From an uncultured Collinsella sp. (lineage in GTDB: Bacteria > Actinomycetota > Coriobacteriia > Coriobacteriales > Coriobacteriaceae): a stretch of DNA of 18,867 bases. Shown piece by piece: positions 7,173-13,185 of the stretch. Under the pieces are notes generated by a model that saw only the letters and a list, made by a program, of their open reading frames with translations, was not told the DNA's origin and made no database searches. A program made the translations under genes and the position numbers. The stretch is taken from assembly GCA_900553705.1 (NCBI GenBank), contig USEK01000013.1, positions 1 to 18,867 of the forward strand, written 5' to 3'. Positions within the stretch are counted from its first letter, which is position 1; each line of letters opens with the position of its first letter.

Positions 7173-8133
7173 ATAAAAATTCGCCTACTCGGTGGACTTC
7201 GGGTTCTAGGTCTACGTTGAATTGGTCTTTGACGGTTGCCTGGATGTGGCGGATGAGTTCGTCGACGTCGGCGGCGGTGGCGTGGTCGGCGTTGACGATG
7301 AAGCCGCAGTGCTTCTCGCTCACCTGCGCGCCGCCAACGGCGTGTCCTCGCAGGCCGGCGTCCATGATGAGCTTGCCGGCAAAGTAGCCCTCGGGGCGCT
7401 TGAAAGTGGAGCCGGCACTCGGCATGTCGAGCGGCTGCTTGTCCTCGCGGCGCTGGCGGTAGTCGTCCATGTCGGCCTTGATCATCGCGGCGTTGCCCGG
7501 AGCGAGATTGAAGGTGGCCGAAAGCACGATGAAGCCGTCGTCGGCAATGCGGCTCTTGCGATAGCCCAGGTTGAGCTCATCGACATCGAACTCAATGATA
7601 TTGCCGCTGCCGCGGGTGCCGTCGTCGAGCTGGCGAGCGGGTTTGTAGACGCGCACGGACTCCAGCACATCGGCCATGCAGGCACCGTAGGCACCGGCGT
7701 TCATGTAGCAGGCGCCGCCGACCGATCCGGGGATGCCCGAGATGGGCTCCATGCCGGTGAGGCCGGCCTCGGCTGCCGCCGCGGCGACATCGGAAAGCAG
7801 CGCGCCGGCTGCCGCCGTGACGTGCGTGCCGTCGACGGTGATGTTGGAGAGACCTTCGCCCAGCGCCACGACAACGCCGCGGATACCCTTGTCGCCGACG
7901 AGCAGGTCGGAGCCGTTGCCCACGATGGTGAGCGGCAGGTCGCAGCGATAACAGGTGTCGAGCGTGGCGACGAGGCCCTGCTCGGTATCGGGCGTGACAA
8001 AGACGTCGGCCGGGCCGCCGATCTTAAACGTGGTGTGCTCGCGCATGGGCTCGCTCATCAGCACGTTGTCCTCGCCGGCAACGCCAGCAAGCGCGCACAG
8101 CAGGTCCTCGTTAAAAAAGTCGTTCTCGTGCAT
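7171..8133 (-). CDS. murB: UDP-N-acetylenolpyruvoylglucosamine reductase
   Basis: MurB is the FAD enzyme that reduces UDP-GlcNAc-enolpyruvate with NADPH to UDP-MurNAc in the cytoplasmic phase of peptidoglycan synthesis. FAD-binding motifs are present in order: TTFKIGGPADV (residues 34-44), GNGSDLLV (72-79) and GIPGSVGGACYMNAGAYG (133-150). The catalytic serine is in SAGSTFKRP (Ser242), the conserved arginine in GYRKS (Arg192) and the general acid in the C-terminal LEPEVHRVG (Glu312). The short inter-domain region fits type II MurB proteins. The frame can open 15 codons earlier at TTG, but AGGCGG stands eight bases before the ATG at 8133, giving 320 residues. It is monocistronic here, divergent from lacI and convergent with the cell-wall hydrolase gene. 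Confidence 0.96.
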   Translation of the reverse strand: MHENDFFNEDLLCALAGVAGEDNVLMSEPMREHTTFKIGGPADVFVTPDTEQGLVATLDTCYRCDLPLTIVGNGSDLLVGDKGIRGVVVALGEGLSNITVDGTHVTAAAGALLSDVAAAAAEAGLTGMEPISGIPGSVGGACYMNAGAYGACMADVLESVRVYKPARQLDDGTRGSGNIIEFDVDELNLGYRKSRIADDGFIVLSATFNLAPGNAAMIKADMDDYRQRREDKQPLDMPSAGSTFKRPEGYFAGKLIMDAGLRGHAVGGAQVSEKHCGFIVNADHATAADVDELIRHIQATVKDQFNVDLEPEVHRVGEFL

Positions 8134-8176
8134 ACGAATATCCGCCTTTTGGTGGTTGTTGTCATCAATCGATTGC

Positions 8177-8182
8177 AATATA
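8177..8182 (-). promoter_or_regulatory. Likely -10 box of murB
   Basis: On the minus strand TATATT (8182-8177) lies 44 bases upstream of the murB ATG. No convincing -35 is seen at the normal distance. Confidence 0.35.
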
Positions 8183-8229
8183 CCCCACCCGGACGGATTT
8201 GGTGCGCTGGCGGCGATAAAACAGCCGTC

Positions 8230-8281
8230 TACCGGATTGGTAAAGTGTTTATCACCGAGGTAGAGGGGTAGTCGCTATACT
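8230..8281 (+). promoter_or_regulatory. lacI-family gene promoter with a TACCG-N4-GGTAAAGTG dyad
   Basis: TATACT at 8276-8281 is a good -10 placed 35 bases upstream of the start codon. Further upstream, 8230-8247 reads TACCGGATTGGTAAAGTG, with TACC/GGTA symmetry. Nearly the same motif stands before the gene at 9594. It could be an autoregulatory operator, or TAAAGT (8241-8246) could be the -10 of another start. Confidence 0.4.
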
Positions 8282-8316
8282 TTCAAGAGATTGCGCGTAA
8301 ACCCGGAAGGAGCGAG

Positions 8317-9345
8317 ATGGCCAACAAAGTCACCCTCAAGCAGATCGCCCAGGAGGTGGGGCTTTCCCCCTCGTCGGTCTCGCTTGTGCTCAATAATCGG
8401 CCCTGTCGCATCTCGGAAGAAAACCGCAAACTCATCAAGGAGGTCGCGGCGCGCAACCACTATGTTCCTAACCAGATTGCGCGTAGTTTGGTCATGCGCG
8501 AGTCGCGCACGCTGGGCCTTATCGTCCCTAACATCGAGAGCCGCTTTTTTGCCTCGCTCGCCGGTAGCCTGGAAAAGCGCTGCCGCGAGGATGGCTATGC
8601 GCTCTTCATTACCAGCTCGGGTGGAAGCGCCGATGACGATCTGGAGCTGCTGCGCCAGCTGGTGACGCGCGGCGTTGATGGCGTCTTCCTGGTCGTGGGC
8701 GACGAGTTCTCCGACGACCGTGCCCTGCGCGAAGAAGTCAGCCACCTGCCCATCCCGGCCGTGATGGTCGACCGTGCCATTGAGGGGCTCGAGTGCGACA
8801 AGGTGATGTTCGACCACGAGATGGGCGGCTACATGGCCACCCGCTATCTGATCGAGCAAGGCCACCGCCGTATTGCCTGTCTGGTTAACGCACGCCGCTC
8901 CAATACGGGTCGCAAACGACTTGCCGGCTATGAGCGCGCACTGCGCGAGGTTGGCTTGCCTATCGACGCACGTTTAGAGTTTGAGAGCGAGTACTACATC
9001 CCGAGTGCCTACGAGGCCTCGGAGTCGGTGCTCGCAACTGATGCTACCGCTGTGTTCGCAAGCTCGGATAACATCGCCCTCGGTCTGCTCAAGCGCTTGC
9101 ACGAGATGGGGAAGAGCATCCCGGGCGACATCTCGGTGGTGAGTTACGACAACTCGGCCGCCGACGTTCTCTTTGAGCCGGCGCTGACCGCGATTGAGCA
9201 GGATCCAGGTATCCTCGCGGAGCATGCTTTTGGCTGCATGTCCAAGCGTCTTGCCGGTAGGGGCGGCAGGCGTGCCGAAGAGGTCGTCCTGGAGCCGGCG
9301 CTTATCGTTAAGGGCAGCGTGCTCGAGCTTACCGAATGTAGCTAA
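8317..9345 (+). CDS. LacI/GalR-family transcriptional regulator
   Basis: A 342-residue repressor-type protein. Residues 4-60 are the LacI helix-turn-helix and hinge (VTLKQIAQEVGLSPSSVSLVLNN, later YVPNQIARSLV). The usual STVSRVLN recognition helix is replaced by SSVSLVLNNRPCRIS, so DNA specificity may differ from textbook LacI operators. Residues about 63-335 form the periplasmic-binding-protein-like effector domain (TLGLIVPNIESRFFASLAGSLEK, NTGRKRLAGYERAL, VFASSDNIALGLLKRL, ISVVSYDNS), typical of sugar- or purine-responsive members. GGAAGGAG precedes the ATG by four bases. It is alone in its orientation, and no transporter or catabolic operon adjoins it that would reveal the ligand. The next gene shares an upstream motif and is a candidate target. 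Confidence 0.93.
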   Translation: MANKVTLKQIAQEVGLSPSSVSLVLNNRPCRISEENRKLIKEVAARNHYVPNQIARSLVMRESRTLGLIVPNIESRFFASLAGSLEKRCREDGYALFITSSGGSADDDLELLRQLVTRGVDGVFLVVGDEFSDDRALREEVSHLPIPAVMVDRAIEGLECDKVMFDHEMGGYMATRYLIEQGHRRIACLVNARRSNTGRKRLAGYERALREVGLPIDARLEFESEYYIPSAYEASESVLATDATAVFASSDNIALGLLKRLHEMGKSIPGDISVVSYDNSAADVLFEPALTAIEQDPGILAEHAFGCMSKRLAGRGGRRAEEVVLEPALIVKGSVLELTECS

Positions 9346-9399
9346 GCGTACTTGTTTGTTTGCATAGATTGCATGCGGAGTGTCCGCTATTTGCCGGCG

Positions 9400-9472
9400 G
9401 GGCCGGGGTGCCTGCCTTGTTTTGAAAAGTGGGCTCCGCGAACTTCTCAAAACAAGGCAGGCACCCCGGCCC
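9400..9472. repeat. 31-bp hairpin repeat (REP-like) downstream of the lacI-family gene
   Basis: Bases 9400-9430 and 9442-9472 are inverted repeats of 31 bp with a single mismatch (9426/9446) and an 11-base loop. The arm contains GGTGCCTGCC. No T-run follows, so it is not a classic terminator, although it could end or stabilise the lacI-family mRNA. The core GGTGCCTG(C/T)C also occurs in the hairpin between hisB and hisH, which suggests a dispersed palindromic repeat family. Confidence 0.75.
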
Positions 9473-9514
9473 TCGTCCGTAAACTCTTCCGCTGGGCGAG
9501 CCATAGACGCCGCG

Positions 9515-9556
9515 TACCGATACGGTAAAGTGGCGGCTTGAAATTGGTGCTATATT
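9515..9556 (+). promoter_or_regulatory. Promoter of the 163-residue hypothetical gene, with the motif shared with lacI
   Basis: An extended -10 TGCTATATT (9548-9556) lies 37 bases before the start codon. TACCGATACGGTAAAGTG at 9515-9532 is a dyad (TACCG-ATA-CGGTA) matching the lacI upstream motif at 14 of 18 positions. Confidence 0.45.
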
Positions 9557-9593
9557 CAGCTTGAGTTGTTTAATGCTAGTACGGGAGGGTGAT

Positions 9594-10085
9594 ATGGGGC
9601 TGTTCAAGAAGAAAAACCCGCAGGATGCCTTTGATCCCGATGTGTTTACCATCACGGATACGATTTTGGACCCACCGCGGTTTACGTTTTTGCCGGCTAT
9701 CTACCAGGATGCCACGCGCCGCAAGTGGGCCGTGCATCAGCGCGGCGGCGAGCCGAAGATTTTTGACTATGCGGATGTGCTGCAGTGCGAGATTGCCGAG
9801 ACCGGAAATCCCGAGGATGTGCCGGAGCTCAGCAAACGCGAACTGGCTCAGCAGATTTTGATTAATCCAGCTCAGGCTACCAAAAACAACGCTGCCAAGC
9901 GTAATATGTGCCTTGGTATGGGTGTCATCGTTGTCGTGCAAACCGGCAAGGATGAGATTTCGAAGCTTGAGATTCCGGTGACCGCGGGCGAAGTCAAGCG
10001 AGACTCCGGCCTATATCGGTCGTATCGGAACGTTGCGGAGCAGATCAAAGAAGCCTTCGACGCCATGAGGCGTCCGGAGCAATGA
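9594..10085 (+). CDS. Uncharacterised 163-residue protein
   Basis: I do not recognise a characterised function. The ATG at 9594 is preceded by GGGAGGGTGAT, an excellent ribosome-binding site; an upstream TTG in the same frame lacks one. The N-terminus is MGLFKKKNPQDAF, with no signal peptide and no convincing membrane helix. The middle (RKWAVHQRGGEPKIFDYADVLQCEIAE) resembles the beta-strand pattern after the zinc ribbon in DUF4428-type or PH-like proteins (a ligand-facing sheet with an xFxYxDI motif), but the zinc-binding cysteines of DUF4428 are absent. A hydrophobic strand (MGVIVVVQT) and an amphipathic C-terminal helix (YRNVAEQIKEAFDAMRR) follow. It lies 35 bp before the first GntR gene, so the three may be co-transcribed. 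The DUF resemblance is weak inference. Confidence 0.8.
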   Translation: MGLFKKKNPQDAFDPDVFTITDTILDPPRFTFLPAIYQDATRRKWAVHQRGGEPKIFDYADVLQCEIAETGNPEDVPELSKRELAQQILINPAQATKNNAAKRNMCLGMGVIVVVQTGKDEISKLEIPVTAGEVKRDSGLYRSYRNVAEQIKEAFDAMRRPEQ

Positions 10086-10120
10086 TTCCTGCAGCATCAA
10101 GCAGTTGAGGAGTCTTGCCC

Positions 10121-10888
10121 ATGTCGAGTGAACCATATGCGATTCCGCCCAAAGACCGCGCCTTTGAGGGCATTCTTTGGTATATCAAACATTATGACCT
10201 GCAGAGTGGCGACCGGCTGCCCGCCGAGCGTGTGCTCTGTGAAGAGCTGGGCGTGTCGCGCACGGCGTTGCGTGCTGCGATCACGCGCCTTATTTCGTGC
10301 GGAACTTTGGAAAGCCGCCGCGGTTCGGGCACCTATGTGTGTCCTCCCAAACCGCTGAACATCTTTCAGGAAACATGGAACTATACGCAGGCGGTGGAGA
10401 GGGTTGGCTCAAAGTCGACCGCGCGCCTGGTTTGGTCCAAGGTCGTGTATGCCGATATCGATCTTGCCCAAAAAGCCCAGATCGACCTGGGCATGCCGCT
10501 CTTCTGCATTCGGCGCGTGCGTGTGGTCAACGGTTCCCCGGCATCGATCGAGACGGCTTACGTCAATCTGTCTTTGTGCCCCTCGCTTCCCGATCACGAT
10601 TTTGAGCAGGAAAGCCTCTACGACGTTTTGCTCAAGGAGGGGAATGTCCATGTGACGCACGGCAAGGAGCATATTTCCATCAGCCGTCTGAACGCCGACG
10701 AGGCCAAGTTGCTGAATGCTCAGGAGGGCACGCCGGAGTTTTACAAGGCTTCGCACGAGCGCGACGAGACCGATGGCTTTGTCGAGTATTGCAAGTCCGT
10801 GATTCTGCCGACCAAGTATCGTTTTGCCGATAACGGCGAGGCAGACGGCGTTGCGACGAAGGTGGGTGTCGAATGGCTGATGCAGTAG
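10121..10888 (+). CDS. GntR-family regulator with UTRA domain (first of a tandem pair)
   Basis: A 255-residue regulator with a winged helix-turn-helix at about residues 12-76 (GDRLPAERVLCEELGVSRTALRAAITRLISCGTLESRRGSGTYV compressed to its GntR signature) and a UTRA ligand-binding domain from about residue 90 to the end. UTRA members (HutC/NagR/FrlR type) usually sense small phosphorylated sugars or amino-acid derivatives. The ATG at 10121 has GAGGAG eight bases upstream; the TTG two codons earlier is a worse choice. The gene overlaps the next GntR gene by 16 bp, so the two are surely co-expressed. Proximity to the SIS-domain gene suggests the effector may be its substrate, by inference only. 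Confidence 0.92.
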   Translation: MSSEPYAIPPKDRAFEGILWYIKHYDLQSGDRLPAERVLCEELGVSRTALRAAITRLISCGTLESRRGSGTYVCPPKPLNIFQETWNYTQAVERVGSKSTARLVWSKVVYADIDLAQKAQIDLGMPLFCIRRVRVVNGSPASIETAYVNLSLCPSLPDHDFEQESLYDVLLKEGNVHVTHGKEHISISRLNADEAKLLNAQEGTPEFYKASHERDETDGFVEYCKSVILPTKYRFADNGEADGVATKVGVEWLMQ

Positions 10889-11586
10889 AAGACTTGCCGG
10901 TTTACAAACAAATTCGCCGCTGCATTGCGGAGCGAATCGAGCGCGGCGACTACCCGACGGGCTCGATGATTCCGTCCGAAAACGAGCTGGCCGAGGAGTT
11001 TGGCACGACACGCCTGACAATCCGAAGCGCCATGGACGAGTTGGTCAAAAGTGGCCAGATTCGTCGCGTGCAGGGCAAAGGCGCCTTTGTGGGACACAAG
11101 TGGTTTGACGAGCACGAACGCAAGGGCGGCTTCCGCCAGTCGGTTTTGGCATCGGGCGCGACGCCGTCGGTGCGCATCCTGGCGCGCTCCAAACGCTACG
11201 CCGGCCCGTATTATGCCGACTTGTTTGGCATCGCCGAGGACGATCTGCTTTACTCGGTGCGCCGCCTCAACTGCATCAATGGTGAGCCCGTATCGATCGA
11301 GATGACACTGATTCCGTGCCTGCTGTTTCCGGGCATCGAAGACGTGGACATTTCGGTCTTCAGCCTGTTCGAGACCTACGATATGTTGGGACGCAAGCCA
11401 GATCAGTCGGTAGAGAAACTCGATATCGAGGCGCTGGGCGCACGCGATGCGAGTTTGCTCAATCTTGAGCCGGGCGATCTGGCGCTCGTGCTGGAAGGCC
11501 TGACCTATGACTCGAGTGGGCAGGCAATCGAGCATGCCAAGTCTTTTACCCGCGGCGACGCCGGCGGATATACCTACAACTATTAG
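10873..11586 (+). CDS. GntR-family regulator with UTRA domain (second of a tandem pair)
   Basis: A 237-residue GntR/HutC-type regulator. The wHTH is at residues 9-75 (PVYKQIRRCIAERIERGDYP, then SENELAEEFGTTRLTIRSAMDEL and the wing RRVQGKGAFV), and the UTRA domain runs from about residue 90 to 235 (YSVRRLNCINGEPVSIEMT). It starts inside the 3' end of the previous GntR gene with AGGTGG as ribosome-binding site, indicating translational coupling. Although both proteins share the architecture, they are clearly diverged, so this is not a recent duplication. A strong terminator follows the stop codon, then the SIS-domain gene lies 275 bp downstream. Possible heteromeric or hierarchical regulation with its partner is speculative. 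Confidence 0.93.
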   Translation: MADAVEDLPVYKQIRRCIAERIERGDYPTGSMIPSENELAEEFGTTRLTIRSAMDELVKSGQIRRVQGKGAFVGHKWFDEHERKGGFRQSVLASGATPSVRILARSKRYAGPYYADLFGIAEDDLLYSVRRLNCINGEPVSIEMTLIPCLLFPGIEDVDISVFSLFETYDMLGRKPDQSVEKLDIEALGARDASLLNLEPGDLALVLEGLTYDSSGQAIEHAKSFTRGDAGGYTYNY

Positions 11587-11592
11587 CGTCTA

Positions 11593-11637
11593 GAGCGTCC
11601 CTGCGCATGGCGGGGGCGCTCGTTTTTACGGATATAT
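11593..11637 (+). terminator. Rho-independent terminator after the GntR pair
   Basis: A 12-bp stem (two G-U pairs) begins with GAGCG at 11593 and closes with CGCTC ending at 11631 around loop GCATG. Five T follow at 11633-11637. It begins only a few bases after the stop codon of the second GntR gene. Confidence 0.9.
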
Positions 11638-11703
11638 GTCGCTTGACCGATGAGCGGCAAAAACTGACCGTCTACCGAGAGGGGAGGATGAAATCATAAA
11701 ATC

Positions 11704-11749
11704 GGTATTAAAAACGGCTAACCTGTAATCGTTCACTGGTATTAAGAAC
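11704..11749 (+). promoter_or_regulatory. Direct repeat GGTATTAARAAC, candidate GntR operator
   Basis: GGTATTAAAAAC (11704-11715) and GGTATTAAGAAC (11738-11749) are 34 bp apart, about three helical turns, in an AT-rich patch between the GntR pair and the SIS-domain gene. The second copy reads GGTATTAAGAACC, with GGT/ACC ends resembling HutC-type half-sites. No clear -35/-10 pair could be assigned. Confidence 0.5.
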
Positions 11750-11750
11750 C

Positions 11751-11840
11751 TTTGAATTGTTGAGCTTGGGGCCAAGATGTCCACAAGGTTAAGCGGTGCG
11801 ACGGGGCGGCAAGCCCGTTCATTCCGTGCGACAATTCAAA
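11751..11840 (+). other. Possible structured leader of the SIS-domain gene
   Basis: TTTGAATTGT (11751-11760) and ACAATTCAAA (11831-11840) are perfect 10-bp complements enclosing 70 bases that contain two smaller inverted repeats (CTTGGGGCCAAG; ACGGG...CCCGT). It could fold as a multi-branched 5' leader just before the ribosome-binding site. It matches no riboswitch class that I recognise. Confidence 0.3.
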
Positions 11841-11861
11841 CTGCTCGTGAAAGGAGCGGGA

Positions 11862-12923
11862 ATGAAGGAGACCGAGAAGATCGAGATCATGCACTTCGAC
11901 CAGGAGGGCTACCTCGAGGACGGCAGGAACGTCTACGAGGCCGGCAAGAAGATGACCGCCCTGGCCGACCGCGTGCACGAGGAGGGCTACGACGCCGTCT
12001 TCCTGATGGGCGTCGGCGGCACCTGGGACGAGTTCATGCAGCTCGAGTACCTCATGAACAAGTTCGGCGACCGCGACCTCGAGGTCTACCTGATCCACGC
12101 CGCCGAGTGGAACGTCATGGGCCACAAGCGCATGACCGACAGGTCCGTCGTGCTGACCGCCTCCGAGTCCGGCACCACCCCCGAGGTGCTCGAGGCCGTC
12201 GGCAAGATGAGGGAGATGGGCGTGCGCGTCTTCGCCATGACCAACCCCGAGGGCAAGATCGGGCAGGCCGTGGGCGCCGAGAACTGCGTCATGATGGCCT
12301 CCGACCACGGCGCCGGCGGCTGCGAGAAGGGCTACTACCTCGCCGACTGCTTCGGCCTGCGCCTGCTCAACCGCCGCGGCTGCTTCCCCAAGTTCGACCT
12401 GTTCATCGAGCAGACGAAGGACGTCTGGAAGGACATGCTCGACATCCGCAAGCGCTTCGAGCCGCGCGCCGAGGAGCTCGCCAGGAAGTACGCGCTGGCC
12501 GACTACACCATGTTCATCGGCTCGGGCGCGCTGTGGGGCGAGACCATCCTGTACTCCATGTGCCTGCTCGAGGAGATGCAGTGGAAGCGCATCCGCCACA
12601 TCACCTCGCACGACTTCTTCCACGGCACGCTCGAGCTGCTCGAGCCCGGCGTCCCGGTGTTCCTGTTCATGGGAGAGGACGAGTGCCGCGCCCTCGACGA
12701 GCGCGTCCGCGCCTTCCTCACCAGCGGCGTGACCGGCGACGAGGACTACGTCATCATCGACACCGCCGAGTACGCGATCCCGGGCCTGGACGACGACTTC
12801 CGCGTCATCGTGTCGCCGTGGATCCTGTCCGTGCTGACCACCGACCGCCTCGCGCGCAACTACGAGCTGGTCACCAAGCACAACCTCAAGTACCGCCGCT
12901 ACTACCACCAGTTCGACTACTAA
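11862..12923 (+). CDS. Double SIS-domain sugar-phosphate isomerase/deglycase (FrlB-like)
   Basis: A 353-residue cytoplasmic protein built of two sugar-isomerase (SIS) domains, about residues 35-175 and 205-340. Key stretches are LMGVGGTWDEFMQLEY, VVLTASESGTTPEVLEAV (phosphosugar-binding Ser/Thr loop, residues 97-114), FIGSGALWGETIL and the HDFFHGTLELL motif near residue 250. The layout is that of FrlB/GlmS-type enzymes that act on fructosamine- or glucosamine-6-phosphates, releasing an amine or amino acid and a hexose phosphate. The ATG has AAGGAG five bases upstream. Only one sense codon (Gly271, GGA) ends in A or T, and at least four arginines use AGG, unlike the flanking genes. It stands alone between terminators, so its uptake system must be elsewhere. 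The exact substrate is not determined. Confidence 0.88.
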   Translation: MKETEKIEIMHFDQEGYLEDGRNVYEAGKKMTALADRVHEEGYDAVFLMGVGGTWDEFMQLEYLMNKFGDRDLEVYLIHAAEWNVMGHKRMTDRSVVLTASESGTTPEVLEAVGKMREMGVRVFAMTNPEGKIGQAVGAENCVMMASDHGAGGCEKGYYLADCFGLRLLNRRGCFPKFDLFIEQTKDVWKDMLDIRKRFEPRAEELARKYALADYTMFIGSGALWGETILYSMCLLEEMQWKRIRHITSHDFFHGTLELLEPGVPVFLFMGEDECRALDERVRAFLTSGVTGDEDYVIIDTAEYAIPGLDDDFRVIVSPWILSVLTTDRLARNYELVTKHNLKYRRYYHQFDY

Positions 12924-12974
12924 GAGCTGGTCACGGGTCCGATATCTTGGCTGGTTGATATCTCGACCCTGCAC

Positions 12975-13007
12975 AAGGGCGTTCGCATTTGCGCGGGCGC
13001 CCTTTTT
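12975..13007 (+). terminator. Rho-independent terminator of the SIS-domain gene
   Basis: The outer stem AAGGGCG (12975-12981) pairs with CGCCCTT (12998-13004), with an inner CGC/GCG pair, and runs into five T (13003-13007). Confidence 0.85.
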
Positions 13008-13104
13008 GCGTTGTGACAAGAGACTGCTGCTAACCGCTCGCCCTATGTTTCCAAATGAATACGCTATGAACGGTTGTGGCGGATTTTCCCCGCAAACACT
13101 CTAG

Positions 13105-13150
13105 TATGCTAAAGTACCCAGAAGACCGGCGGAGCTATGCCGGTCTTCTG
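13105..13150 (+). promoter_or_regulatory. his operon -10 region and 5' leader hairpin
   Basis: TATGCT (13105-13110) or the overlapping TAAAGT (13110-13115) may be the -10 box; no good -35 is visible. Immediately downstream, 13119-13130 and 13139-13150 form a perfect 12-bp hairpin (CAGAAGACCGGC arms, 8-base loop) that would lie at the very 5' end of the mRNA, about 35 bases before hisZG. There is no U-tract and no histidine-rich leader peptide, so classical attenuation is not supported. It could be a 5' stabiliser or a protein-binding site. Confidence 0.45.
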
Positions 13151-13185
13151 CTCTATATGAAACACAGCATGAGGAGGCTCACCAG

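Noticed and set aside
12941..12962. GATATC repeated with ten bases between, after the SIS-domain gene
   Set aside because: Palindromic hexamers downstream of a stop and before a terminator; no promoter nearby. The following 13-mer also occurs inside hisB at about 17644, probably by chance.
11742..13019. 425-codon minus-strand frame opposite the SIS-domain gene
   Set aside because: Near-total G/C third positions in the sense gene remove stops on the other strand; the translation is repetitive and unlike any protein family I know.
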